A stretch of 64,000 bases of DNA from Absidia repens (lineage: Eukaryota; Mucoromycota; Mucoromycetes; Mucorales; Cunninghamellaceae), in NCBI GenBank assembly GCA_002105175.1, contig MCGE01000055.1:87172-151171 (forward strand), in the 5' to 3' direction. The position numbers were made by a program, and so were the translations under genes. Positions 1 through 10,450 of the stretch are shown one piece after another; the first letter of the stretch is position 1, and the number at the start of each line of letters is the position of its first letter. Below the pieces are notes generated by a model. That model was given only the letters and a program-made list of their open reading frames with translations. It was not told where the DNA came from and made no database searches.

Positions 1-714
1 TTAGAGGCGTTCAGCCATTATCCAGCAGATGGTAGCTTCGCAGCTTTGGTCGGTCAACCAACCGCAAATACCAATTATCTGAATGAAGGGTTCCTCTCGT
101 ACTGACTTCAATTACTGTTACAGCGTCGAATATCATCAGTAGGTTAATACCGACCTGTCTCACGACGGTCTCCATCCGGCACACGTTCCCTGTTAGTGGG
201 TGAACAATCCAACACTTTATGACTTCTGCATCATAATGATAGGAAGAGCCGATATCAAAAAATAATTCAAACAGCCAGCGTCGTTATTACACTCGGCGGC
301 CACAGCCAGTTGTCCCTGTGGTAACTTTTCTGACACCTCTAGGCGGAAACATCTACCGCACATAAAGGATCGATAGGCCACACTTTCATGGTTTGCATTC
401 ACACTGAAAATCAAAATCAAGGGGACTTTTGCCCTTTTACTCTACGTGAGATTTCTGTTCTCACTGAGTCCCCCTTAGGACATCTGCTATAGTATTTCAC
501 AGATGCGCCGCCCCAGCAAAACTTCCCACCTAGCACTGTCAATAACATAGGTCACCCCAAGTACATAAAAAAAAAGTACCTCGAGGCTTAACTTCACAAA
601 AAAGATCCCACTTAATTATTTAAGCAAATGAACAAAGGAGGTAGTGGTATTTCACTGGCGCCGGAGCTCCCACTTATTCTACACCCTCCTTGCCGGTTTG
701 CAATACTAGGCTAA

Positions 715-746
<32 letters not shown>

Positions 747-753
747 GATTCTG

Positions 754-803
<50 letters not shown>

Positions 804-2984
804 TGGGAATCTCGTTAATCCACTGCACCAGAAAACTTTTCTAGTGGTGGCTACCTTAAAGAGAGGTCGAATTTACTCCCGCCGTTTACCCGCGCTTCGT
901 TGAATTTCTTCACGTTGACATTCTGAGCACTGGGCAGAAATCACATTGCGTCAACACCAATTTCCGGCCATCGCAATGCTATGTTTTTATTAAACAGTCG
1001 GATTCCCATGATCTGTACCAGTTCCAATGGACTATTCACTAGTAAGCCGCCTAGATAACTGCCCGAAATTTGATCACCAGTGGCCCAACTGACAATCCCG
1101 TTCCTGAGCAATTACCTCGCATCTCCCACCTAATCCCTGGAGCCAATCCTTATCCCGAAGTTACGGATCCATTTTGCCTGCTTCCCTTATCTACATTATT
1201 CTATCAACTAGAGGCTTCTCACCTTGGAGACCTGTTTCGGTTATGAGTACGCCTAGGCGAGAAAATTATTTTTTCCCTTGGGTTTTCAAGGATTGTCATG
1301 AAGGCACCGGACAGATCAAAAAAGACCTACTTTACCAGCCAATGTCCCTTTGCTCCAGCTAAGCCGTTTTGAAGGGCCAATAAACTGTTAAAAAGAAAAG
1401 AAAACTCTTTCCCAGGCTTCATACCAATGTCCCCAAGTTCATTTAGCGTTGCCACCTAAATTCCTCGTCCTAGTGCTGGAATTTTAACCAGCTTCCCTTT
1501 CGACTAGAGAGTTTAAAAAACCCCTTTAAAACAGAGCTACCCTATGTCTTAGGAGCGACTTACCCTGGACCAACGGTTGTTTTACCAGGAACCTTTCTCC
1601 ACTTCAGTCTTCAAAGTTCTCATTTGAATATTTGCTACTACCACCAAGATCTGCACTAGAGGCTGTTTCACCAGAGCTCACGCCCAGGCTTCTATACAAA
1701 ACCTCCACGCCTGCCTACTCGTCAAAGCATAACTATTACAATGACGGTAGAGTATCGGTACTACGCTTCAGCGCCATCCATTTTCAGGGCGAGTTCATTC
1801 GGCCGGTGAGTTATTACACACTCCTTAGCGAATGCCGACTTCCATGGCCATCGCCCAGCTGTCTAGACAAACCAACACCTTTAATGATATTCCATGAGCG
1901 TAGATTTGGGCACCTTAACTCTACGTTCGGTTCATCCCGCATAGCCAATTCTGCTTACCAAAAATGGCCCACTAAAAACTCTTGCATTCGAAACCCAACT
2001 TCATTCAAGTAAGAAGGGTTACCTTACATATTAAAGGATTGAGAAAAGATTGACGGTCATTTCACCATCAAGTCTCTAATCTTTCACTTTACCCCGTAAA
2101 AATGCTTTGTGAGCTTTTGCTATCCTGAGGGAAACTTCGGCAGGAACCAGCTATCAGATGGTTCGATTGGTCTTTCGCCCCTATACTCAGATTTGACGAT
2201 CGATTTGCACGTCAGAATCGCTACGAGCCTCCACCAAAGTTTTCTCTGGCTTCACCCTATCCAAGTATAGTTCACCATCTTTCGGGTCCCATCATGGTTG
2301 CTTTCTCTTGACGACTCCATGGTGTAAAGAATGAGGGGGGGAAGTATGGAGGGGGATTTTATTAGGGGTGTGAGTGGGTCGTGGTAAAAAAGCTATTTCG
2401 TTCGTCAGAGGATATTGCCAGCCATAACAGCCTTTATATCTTTGATTCAGTTTCCTTTCGCCTATGGGTTTCTTCACCCAAAGACTTGCAACCATGGTGG
2501 ACTCCTTGGCCCGTGTTTCAAGACGGTTCATATAAAATCATTATGCCTACAACCTAAGCAATATTGGATCATCAAATTAAAAGGCAAGTTTATTCCCATC
2601 AACTGATCACTACCGACAGTCGACACCTTCCCAAACAAAGATCTTGCAATTGAAAGAAATAAAAAAGCCTCTGTAAACTTTCCCCTACACTGCTGCGTTC
2701 CTCAATCTAGCCCGGGGTATTTTTCATAGGGCTATAAGGCCTCACTTTCCGAAAAAGATCATGGCGACATTCCCAAAACATAGAAGTGAGTCTCCCCCAG
2801 ACAGAATCCCCACCCCATGCTGATTTTTTGCCCCAGGCCAAATTGTTGTAGACTGTCCCCTTAGTCAGTGCCCACTAGGATCCGAAGACCGAAATAGGAT
2901 TACCAAAAGTACATACTGATTTTATATGGTTCCCTTTTAGCAATTTCACGTACTTTTTCACTCTCTTTCCAGAGTGCTTTTCAT

Positions 2985-3017
<33 letters not shown>

Positions 3018-3293
3018 TTCGTTAATATTTAGCTTTAGGAGAGATCTACCTCCTGTTTAGGCTGCATTCCCAAACAACCCGACTCATAGCTCAAAGGCAA
3101 ACGTTTGGACTATGCTCTGGCCAAAGACGGGGATTTCACCCTCTATGTCGTCCCTTTCCAGAGAACTTTTTTACCAGGCTAGCCGAACTACCCAAGAGCT
3201 TCAGTTTACAATCCGCCAGGCCTAAGACACTGGAGGTTCCAACTTTTGAGCTTTTCCCTGTTCACTCGCCGTTACTAGGGGAATCATTGTTAT

Positions 3294-3324
<31 letters not shown>

Positions 3325-3354
3325 GTTCAGCGGGTAATCCCACCTGATTTCAGA
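1..3354 (-). rRNA. Large-subunit (28S) rRNA, 3' end cut by window edge
   Basis: On the minus strand this is most of a fungal LSU rRNA. The ITS4 primer site lies at 3301-3320, just inside the 5' end. The sarcin-ricin loop complement (gttcctctcgtact) is at about 89-102, and the long universally conserved block around 740-960 is recognisable. The 3' few hundred bases lie outside the window. Some normally near-invariant positions are changed: around 298-315 the GGGATAACTGGCTTGTGGC core appears as GGGACAACTGGCT-GTGGC. Expansion segments differ strongly from common fungi. It is either a functional rRNA of a fast-evolving lineage or a decaying copy; the many intact core helices and the altered peptidyl-transferase strand pull in opposite directions. 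Confidence 0.93.
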
Positions 3355-3576
3355 TCGAAATTTTTGAGAAGTCTTCGAAAAGACGGTATGGTTTCTAGAC
3401 TGGCTTCAATTTTTTTTTATTTTTTTTGTAAAAAATAAATTCTACCAAAGGATAATTGTCCCCAGTCATAAGGGAAACCATCAGATTATTTCAGCCGAGA
3501 AGCTACCGACGAATCAGTGACTCAATGGCCAGTAGTAATTTTTTCAAAACCCTCTAGAGGGAAAGAAGTAAAAAAA
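3355..3576 (-). other. Internal transcribed spacer 2
   Basis: Sequence between the recognisable LSU start (about 3354) and the 5.8S 3' end (about 3577). It is AT-rich with T- and A-runs and has no coding signal. Boundaries are approximate because they rest on recognised rRNA ends, not on a structure model. Confidence 0.8.
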
Positions 3577-3729
3577 GGATACTGAAACAGGCGTACCCCC
3601 AGGAATAACCCAAGGGTGCAAGATGCGTTCAAAGATTGGATGATTCACTATAGGCAGATCACACTACATATCGAGATTTGCTACGTTCTTCATCGGTACG
3701 AAAGCCTAGAGATCCATTGCTAAAAGTTA
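3577..3729 (-). rRNA. 5.8S rRNA
   Basis: The minus strand starts AACTTTTAGCAATGGATCTC, the usual Mucorales-type 5.8S start, and ends with CGCCTGTTTCAGTATC. The middle keeps GATGAAGAACGTAGC and GTGAATCATC. Several normally fixed bases differ: the TTGG after GATCTC is TAGG, the CGCATCGATG segment reads CGTACCGATG, and GAGTCTTTGAACGC reads CAATCTTTGAACGC. Length of about 153 nt is normal. The changes suggest a divergent lineage or a copy released from selection. Confidence 0.9.
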
Positions 3730-4239
3730 TTTGCTTATAATTTTTTTTGTTTAAAAATTTCAGTCAAAATAGTATGTTTAAGAATTCGACCCACGTTACA
3801 TGGGCCAATCTCTGGACTGACCATCTCTTCCCAAAGGAAAAGGGATCATGCCCAGGGCAGGTTAACCCCTTCCTTATGCCAGTCAGCTGGATGGTCTGTC
3901 CAAACTAAACCAGTAAACTTTTTTCTTCGCCCCTTCGGTTTACCACGCCGAAAATGCGGTAGAGAAAAAAAAAAAAAAAAAAAAGAGGGAAAACCAATAA
4001 TACGGTGCACATAAGATAGAGAAAAGTCCTATTCCCTTACAGCTCCCTTGTTAACAGCAGGGGACAGGAGTTGCTTCTCATCCGATGGTAAAATCCCAGC
4101 AGTGGCTACAAAATAACCACTGTAGCGCATATACTGTAAGTGTGGTTGTTACCACGAAATTTTTATATGATAGTCATTGTAGTTTTCAAAATGACCCCTA
4201 TCTTACAGGGAGGGATGGGAGTGTGCTCTCTCCTAACAG
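3730..4239 (-). other. ITS1-like spacer and flank
   Basis: The sequence upstream of 5.8S (higher coordinates) should be ITS1. It contains short inverted repeats near 3815-3900 and an A-run at 3966-3983. No 18S 3' end is present: the complement of the conserved GTAGGTGAACCTGCGGAAGG helix is absent, so the normal 18S-ITS1 boundary is missing. Confidence 0.5.
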
Positions 4240-4480
4240 CAGCACATGTTATTTGGATTATACTGTCTCCCACTAATGGCGGCATTGCTTCTTTTCCTTA
4301 CTATCGGGGGATCAACCCGATAGCTTTAATACACTAACCTAATTTTTCTATACGGGAGCCCGCACCGAAGTGCTATGACCACCAGGCTCCTTCCTGTCTC
4401 CCCTGTTTGCTGGAATTACCGCTTTATGCTGGCACCAGACTTGCCCTGCCTTCCTCGGTTCTCCCTCACCGAGAGAGCTC
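4240..4480 (-). pseudogene. SSU (18S) rRNA-like fragment with altered 530 loop
   Basis: On the minus strand, around 4460-4411, the sequence reads AGGGCAAGTCTGGTGCCAGC followed by ATAAAGCGGTAATTCCAGC. The universal 530-loop block is ...GTGCCAGCAGCCGCGGTAATTCCAGC, so the core GCCGCGG is changed to TAAAGCGG. About 85 nt further on, GTGTATTAAAGCT resembles the SSU segment that normally follows. Only some 600 nt separate this from the 5.8S, too little for the rest of an 18S, and the 18S 5' end is not found. I infer a truncated, non-functional SSU. Confidence 0.55.
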
Positions 4481-6280
4481 CGAAGGGGTAGGAATAGACC
4501 CGTCGCGGGATCCAAGGACCCCCACCGGGATTTCTTTGATTAAAAAGAACATACTATGCCTCATATAACCCAAAGCCAGTTACCCAAGACCTATCATAGG
4601 TACTTCGGACGAACCCTAAGTTCCCCGGACCTTATTGTCCCCCAGACCTTTCTTTTATTTGCCAGGGCTTGTCTTCGTTTCCCCAAGGTAAATCTTAGGT
4701 CCCCTCAACCCCCATCCCATCATGGTATGCAGAGTTAAGGGAGGCTAGTTCCCAATCGCGGGATTCTTGAGAACCCCCACTAGAACTTCTTTTTCAATCA
4801 AACAAACATCCCCCAGACCCGGTTTCCCAGATTTCCAACGAACGGGGCAATATCACCCATATCCGAAGGAATTCCAGTGGACGCCCAAGATTTGGCAAGC
4901 GCGCTTTGCGGTCATCTAAAAAACCCGCCTCCCAACCCCGGCCCCCCGAATTTCCCTGGAAAAGGATGTATGGGTCACCACCCACAGTACCCGCCGCATA
5001 CCGCCACCCAAGGGTGGGGGGAACGATATGGATGACGAACCCTGAGAACTACCCCAGGAAAGACCAAAATGGCGCTGGGATGCCATCTTGGCCCTTTGAA
5101 CTGCAGGCTAAAGTGCCATGTCACGCCTCGTCCGGCCAGCTAGTCAGGCCCGGCAAGAGGAGAGTGTCATTTTATTTCTCTCCTCTTATTATTTCTGGAG
5201 ACCTAAATTGCCAAAGGTATGTTTGGAGACCAAAAATTGGACCTCAGCATCCTTATTTGTATTTTTCGTTCAAAGTCCGTGCCCCATCGGTCAAAACGTT
5301 CACACCGTCCTCCCGCGTTGTTTGAAATACATATATTCCATTACATTCGAGTCCCAGACTGATTGAAAGAGGACCATGCTTTACGAAATAGAGACCCTGG
5401 TTCCAGCGGGGTTTCAATCACTTTACAAAATTTTTCTTTACAAAAAAAAATTTATCTCCTCAAATACAAGCCTTCCATCAAAAAAAAAAATTTCACTTGG
5501 TACAATATCCCGGTGTCGAAGTCTTTAGTGTTTGAACTGTAAGCATACCGTGGTTATTTTATTTTTTTTACTCTGGAATGGGTTGGTCTCAAGACATCTC
5601 AATGACGAAGTAGTTTGGATTGCGTTGGGTATGGCGAAGAGATCTCTATTGCAATTCGCTTTGGATCATTTCACTAGAAAAGTCTCGTAAACAAGGTGGG
5701 TAGTCTTTTTTTTTTTTTTAGCGGTTGACCGAACTCAATAGAAAGTTTGTTTGTTTGTTTGTTTTTGAATAGTGAAATAGGGTGTCTAGACAAGGTCTTT
5801 ACTCATGGTGCACTGTACAGCTTTTGTTCTGTATTTTTTTTTTTTTTTTTACCTAATGGACACGACATCGCGATGAACAGTTTGAAGATTCCAAGTGGAC
5901 AAGACGTCTGAAAGTGGTTGGGAATCCAGGGGTCAGTTTCTTACAAAGGTAACTTCCGCTATTGGTTTGGCTCTTCTATTGTAAAATGTCAAGTAACCTT
6001 AATGACAAGCTTCTGTAGGCGGATTGTATAGAACAGTATCTTCCAGATGATTAGGTGGAGCGCCGTAGTGCCGTTAGATCCTTCTTCAAGTGCTTTGGAT
6101 ATTGTCTGGCAAAATGATCCTATAGTGGTGCTACTGTAGTAAGTAAGTTAAAGTAGAATAGGGGGCAAGCTTGGTGAGGGGTGCGTATAGTAGGTGTCTG
6201 ACAGCACAGTATGAACAATTTAGATTTTCCATATGGTGAATCCATGGCGATGGAACAACTAGGTCTTCTTACATATTGCA
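4481..6280. other. Non-coding flank of the rDNA, no gene seen
   Basis: C-rich to about 5.3 kb, then AT-rich with T-runs (5707-5720, 5828-5850) and a short TTTG repeat at about 5748-5765. Two similar blocks (4502-4545 and 4755-4800; both TCGCGGGAT then ACCCCCAC) suggest an internal duplication. Open frames are short and look accidental. It may be degraded 18S and external spacer, but I cannot align it. Confidence 0.4.
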
Positions 6281-6996
6281 ATATTTGATATAAAATTAGT
6301 GATAGTACATAACAGATGCGGTTTTTATTGAATAAAATGGGGAAGTATTTTTATAGTAAAATGGGGAAAAAGAAGGCTATGTTATTGGGGGCTGTGGATG
6401 TGATCGAAGAATGGTAATATGGGTGTAACTTGGGGTTTGGCTCTCTGTAGATATAAGTGTATACAATATGCCTGAGTAGTGGATACTTGAGGCTGTGTGT
6501 TATACCCGTATAGGAATGACAAGTGTGATAGTGTGGGAAATGATTAGTAACAAGTGACAAATAAGGCTGAAATGGTTGTTATAAATAGGGCAAGAGTAAA
6601 AATAAGTGATACAATTGATATGGTCTTTATTGAATAAAGTGGCAGTGGTTTTTATAGTAATAATAGGGGAAGCGGATGTTGGAATAATAAATTTCTATGA
6701 TGATAGTGGATTATTGGTAGAGTTCGAGATGAGGGAATAAAATAGTGTATTATGGAATAGATAGATGATTAACCTTTGATCTTGATTGTAGACCAAGTGA
6801 AACATAGCCAGTGTAAGGATATGCTGGATAGTGAGATGTTGGGGAAGTAATTTAGCGGGTGATGAAGTATGAATAAAACAAGGTATAGGGTAGTATCTGT
6901 CAAAATGTCAAAGTGAAGAAATATGGAGCGGGGTATAAATAAATAAAGATGTGGAAGATGGGGAATAGGTTTGGGTATCACAAATACAACAGTTAC
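6281..6996 (-). repeat. Two adjacent degraded LTRs related to families C and D
   Basis: 6281-6568 resembles family D in its middle (gtttttattgaataaaatgg, ggctgtggatg, aatgacaagtgtga). 6569-6996 starts TGAAATGG like family D but from about 6625 follows family C (gaagcggatgttggaataat; accaagtgaaacatagccag) and ends AATACAACA. Neither has a matching TSD, so they look like old or recombinant copies. Orientation is taken from the AATAAA signal, which lies on the minus strand. Confidence 0.6.
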
Positions 6997-7744
6997 TGCG
7001 TTATTTTTATTATTACTTCAAATATTTTTGCTACAATAAAAACACTTTTTTATTTCCATTCACACTTACAAGATACGAACGGATGAACTTGGGTTTTTGA
7101 TAATATGGATGGATGTTTTTTCAGATCAACAGCTCTTATTTCACTGGCAACAAATATTATTACAGTAGGTGGTATTTTTTATTGCTCATCAATGGAAATA
7201 GAGATGGGAACAAAATGTCCAGTCTAGGATAAATAGGGCTTGTTGTAACCAAATAAAATAATAAATAAGAATACGATAGAATGAAGAGAGGGGAGGAGAC
7301 AAAAAGTACTTACCGTCATGTTGGCAATGGTTTCGAGTATGAATAAAAGAATAATATAAGGTCGAGAGAAATATAAATGGCAAAAATAAATAAAAGTCTA
7401 GTCTAAATTCTAAAAAAAGAGAGTCGCTATCGCAACAGGCTCTTGGTTTGGTCTTGATGAGTATCGGGATTAAACAGATCTTTGTTTACGAAAAGTAGCA
7501 ATTATTAGGCATTAGAGGCTCGGTACTATCGTGTCTGGGACCTCCATTAGATTGCTAGCTTTATCTTAGTATTACTGAATCGTCAATAGCTAGTTGAATG
7601 TTAGTTTGTATCTACAGTACATACAAATAAATGCTTTGACGCCCCGCACACATGATTTTCCTTTTTTGGTTGTTGTTCCTTTCTTTTTTCATGAACTTCT
7701 GAATGATATGATGGGCAAGTGTAAAATGAATGAGAGACAGGTGG
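6997..7744. other. AT-rich DNA with an LTR-A-like remnant
   Basis: The part at 7250-7330 (gaagagaggggaggagac, agtacttaccgt) resembles the body of LTR family A on the minus strand, including the GGTAAGTACT splice-donor-like motif. The rest holds no recognisable gene. Confidence 0.4.
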
Positions 7745-8172
7745 TGTCGTATCATGAATAAAAATGTTCTGCCTGAATAATAAGCAGGGCGGCATTTAAA
7801 TAAATTCAGGTACCAATTAATCATTGATCTATTTCAAAAACCAAACCAATGATCTCTATATAAGATATGAACATACACTTATCATGATTATTTTTATTTG
7901 TAATCATTACGATATGATTTATAATCCTTATAAGAAAACCAATGAAAAAGTTTTCTTACTAGTTCCAATTGTATTAACACCAATCATGATCAAATAACCA
8001 ACATCATAGATTACCCGGTCTTAAACGTTATTTTATTTTTATTTTGTATAAATAGTCTCTAGTATTTCATTGTTATTTTTATTATCAAGATAAATATCAA
8101 AATAAAGATATCAAAGAATCTCACTTATTTCTTACGTCTTTATTTTCTTACACAAAAACACTATATTCAACA
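7745..8172 (+). repeat. Solo LTR, family B
   Basis: 428 bp, starting TGTCGTATCATG and ending ATTCAACA. It contains a TATA box (TGTATAAATAGTC) at about 8046 and an AATAAAGATA polyadenylation-like signal near 8101. Near-identical copies lie at 9028-9458 and, partial, at 10144-10446 (minus) and 37163-37366. Flanking 5-mers (ggtgg and ctcag) do not match, so this LTR probably comes from recombination between two insertions. Confidence 0.8.
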
Positions 8173-8194
8173 CTCAGCCTTCTTTTTTTTTCTG

Positions 8195-9027
8195 ACCCAC
8201 GATAGGAAAATGGTTACTTTTCAAGAAAGGTGACCGTGATCTCCTGGCTAATTGGCGGCCACTCTCGATGATTAACTGTGACGCTAAACTCTTCACCAAA
8301 ATTACCGCCAACCGTATGCACAAGGTTCTGCCTCAAATTATCAATCCGTTCCAGACGGGCTTTATGCATAAACGACTCATCTCGGACAATGGATGGATAA
8401 CCCAAGCTCTGACACACAGCTCCTGATGACCAATCTGTGGCCGTCCTGTTGGATCAAGAGAAAGCATACGACAGGGTCCACCCACAGTACCTATCACAAG
8501 TCATGCTCCACCTAGGCTTCCCGCAAGAGTTTGTCCATATGCTGATCAACATGTTCTTCTCAACAAATGTACACATCTCCATCAATGGTTGGATTGCGTC
8601 CCCCTTCACACAAGCCCACGGACTCAGGCAAGGCGACCCTCTCTCTCCCTTGCTCTTCAATGTGGCTTTTGAACCCATGCTAAGATCGATTTTGGCTAAC
8701 AGCACCCTACGAGGCATCAACATCCCCAACACCATTCAGTGGTCATCAAGCACAAACCTAGCCACAGATAAGGACGTCAATATCAAACTACTCGCATACG
8801 CGGACGATTTGATTGTCTTTATACGAAACTCACAAGAATGGATAGTACTACAAAACCTACTCGCCAGATATGGATGCGCCTCTAATGCCAAGATCAACCT
8901 AGCGAAAACAACTATGCTATCATTGACTGGTAATCCACACCCCCAATGGCAAACATTAATACAAGATGACGGCATCACTTGGCACGACAAAACCTCCTCC
9001 ACCCCAGCAATATACTTAGGCTACCCC
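8195..9027 (+). pseudogene. LINE ORF2 fragment (reverse transcriptase)
   Basis: Homologous to the RT part of the intact LINE ORF2 at 31690-35589 (its positions of about 33245-34080). It keeps the fingers motif (NWRPLSMINCDAKLF), LDQEKAYDRV, RQGDPLSPLLFN and the catalytic AYADDLIVF. A short deletion between ACACAC repeats at about 8418 shifts the frame, leaving a 3' open stretch from 8437. Both sides are cut by family B LTRs. The right side resumes after 9458 at a position about 630 bp further along the LINE, so the intervening part was lost. Confidence 0.9.
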
Positions 9028-9458
9028 TGTCGTATCATGAATAAAAATGTTCTGTCTGAATAATAAGCAGAGCGGCATTTAAATAAATTCAGGTACCAAT
9101 AAATCATTTATCCATTTCAAAACCAAACCAATGATCTCTATATAAGATATGAACACACACTTATCATGATTATTTTATTTGTAATCATTATGATATGATT
9201 TAAAATCCTTATAAGAAAACCAATGAAAAAGTTTTCTTACTAGTCCCAATTGTATTAACACCAATCATGATCAAATAACCAATATCATAGATTACCCGGT
9301 CTTACAGTAAACGTTTTTTTATTTTTATTTTGTATAAATAGTCTCTAGTATATTATTTTTATTTTTATTATCAACATCAATATTAAATAAAGATAACAAA
9401 GAATCTCACTTATTTTCTTACGTCTTTATTTTTTATCATACAAACACTATATTCAACA
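9028..9458 (+). repeat. Solo LTR, family B
   Basis: 431 bp, ends TGTCGTATC and TTCAACA. The LINE sequence on its two sides is not contiguous (about 630 bp missing) and the flanking 5-mers differ, which fits recombination between two LTRs that had inserted at different places in the same LINE. Confidence 0.85.
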
Positions 9459-10143
9459 ACTACCATATAAGGAGCTGACTCAAACTTTTGCGCCAAATTA
9501 CACCGCTGTCAGGAATTGACTGGCTGGACAGATATAAGTTATACTTCACAAGGCAGGGGCAAAATAGTAGAATAGAAGACCTTACTAGACGTAGTATAGA
9601 TCAAGCATAAATAAAGATGTCGATGTTTGAAATCAATTTAGAAATCAAGACGAAGACGGGGAAAGAGTTGTATATGAATTGGGCTGGGGGAATGAGGAAT
9701 GTAACTATTGTGGAGTGAATAGATTGCAAGGCAAGAATAAGGGCAATAGAGATATTTATTGATAGATAAAGGCGAGAAGAAAACAAGAGAAGAGGCAGGA
9801 TAATAACAGGATAACAGATAAAGGAAAACTAAACTAGAGTGGGGGAGATGGGGACTATTTATAATAAACTAAGACTATGCTAAATACGCCAAGAGGTGGG
9901 ACAAGAAGGACAAGGGATGCGGGAACTGAGAAGGACAAGGGATGTGGGTACTGAGAAGGTCGGGTAGCACAATGTTATTCATGTTGATTCATGACAACCG
10001 TCTCGGACTCCAAGTACAAAGCGTTATGGCACGCATAGATGAAGGCCGATTATGAATGGGACCCTCTCATCTCCGACCAAATTAATAACATTCATATCAA
10101 CGACGTCCACACAGCACCACCCTACTTCACCATAGTGTCATTG
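9459..10143 (+). pseudogene. LINE ORF2 fragment split by a solo LTR
   Basis: Matches the intact LINE at about 34716-34908 (ACTACCATATAA, then tyrosine/tryptophan-rich C-terminal sequence). It is interrupted at 9507-9996 by an LTR, and a stop is present downstream (GCATAGATG where the intact copy has GCATGGATG). It ends where a truncated minus-strand family B LTR begins. Confidence 0.85.
9507..9996 (-). repeat. Solo LTR, family E, with 5-bp TSD
   Basis: 490 bp, bounded by TGTCA and TGACA. Flanked by ACCGC (9502-9506) and ACCGT (9997-10001); the intact LINE has ACCGC here, so the TSD is one substitution from perfect. The sense strand (minus) has a TATA box just upstream of a C-rich CCCCATCTCCC block. 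Same family as 54335-54874 and 43025-43343. Confidence 0.92.
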
Positions 10144-10446
10144 TGTTGAATGTAGGGTTTGTAATAATAGAAAAATAAAGACGTAAGAAAATAAGTGAGA
10201 TTCTTTGTTATCTTTATTTTAGATTTTGATGTTGATAATAATAATAAAAATAAAATACTAGAGACTATTTATACAAAATAAAAATGAAATAACGTTTAAG
10301 ACCAGGTAATCTATGATGTTGGTTATTTGATCATGATTGGTGTTAATACAATTGGAACTAGTAAGAAAACTTTTTCATTGGTTTTCTTATAAGGATTATA
10401 AATCATATCATAATGATTACAAATAAAAATAATCATGATAAGTGTA
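10144..10446 (-). repeat. Truncated LTR, family B
   Basis: Reverse complement of the 3' two thirds of family B (starts TGTTGAATGTAG). It stops at AAGTGTA, where it is fused directly to gypsy pol sequence. The missing U3 end and the abrupt join indicate a recombination or deletion breakpoint at about 10447. Confidence 0.8.
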
Positions 10447-10450
10447 CAGT

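Noticed and set aside
1632..2012. 126-aa and other ORFs inside 1-3354
   Set aside because: They lie within LSU rRNA sequence on the opposite strand and are chance frames.
4906..5325. 139-aa ORF in the rDNA flank
   Set aside because: Pro/Arg-rich composition reflects C-rich spacer DNA; no motif, no homologous copy in the window.
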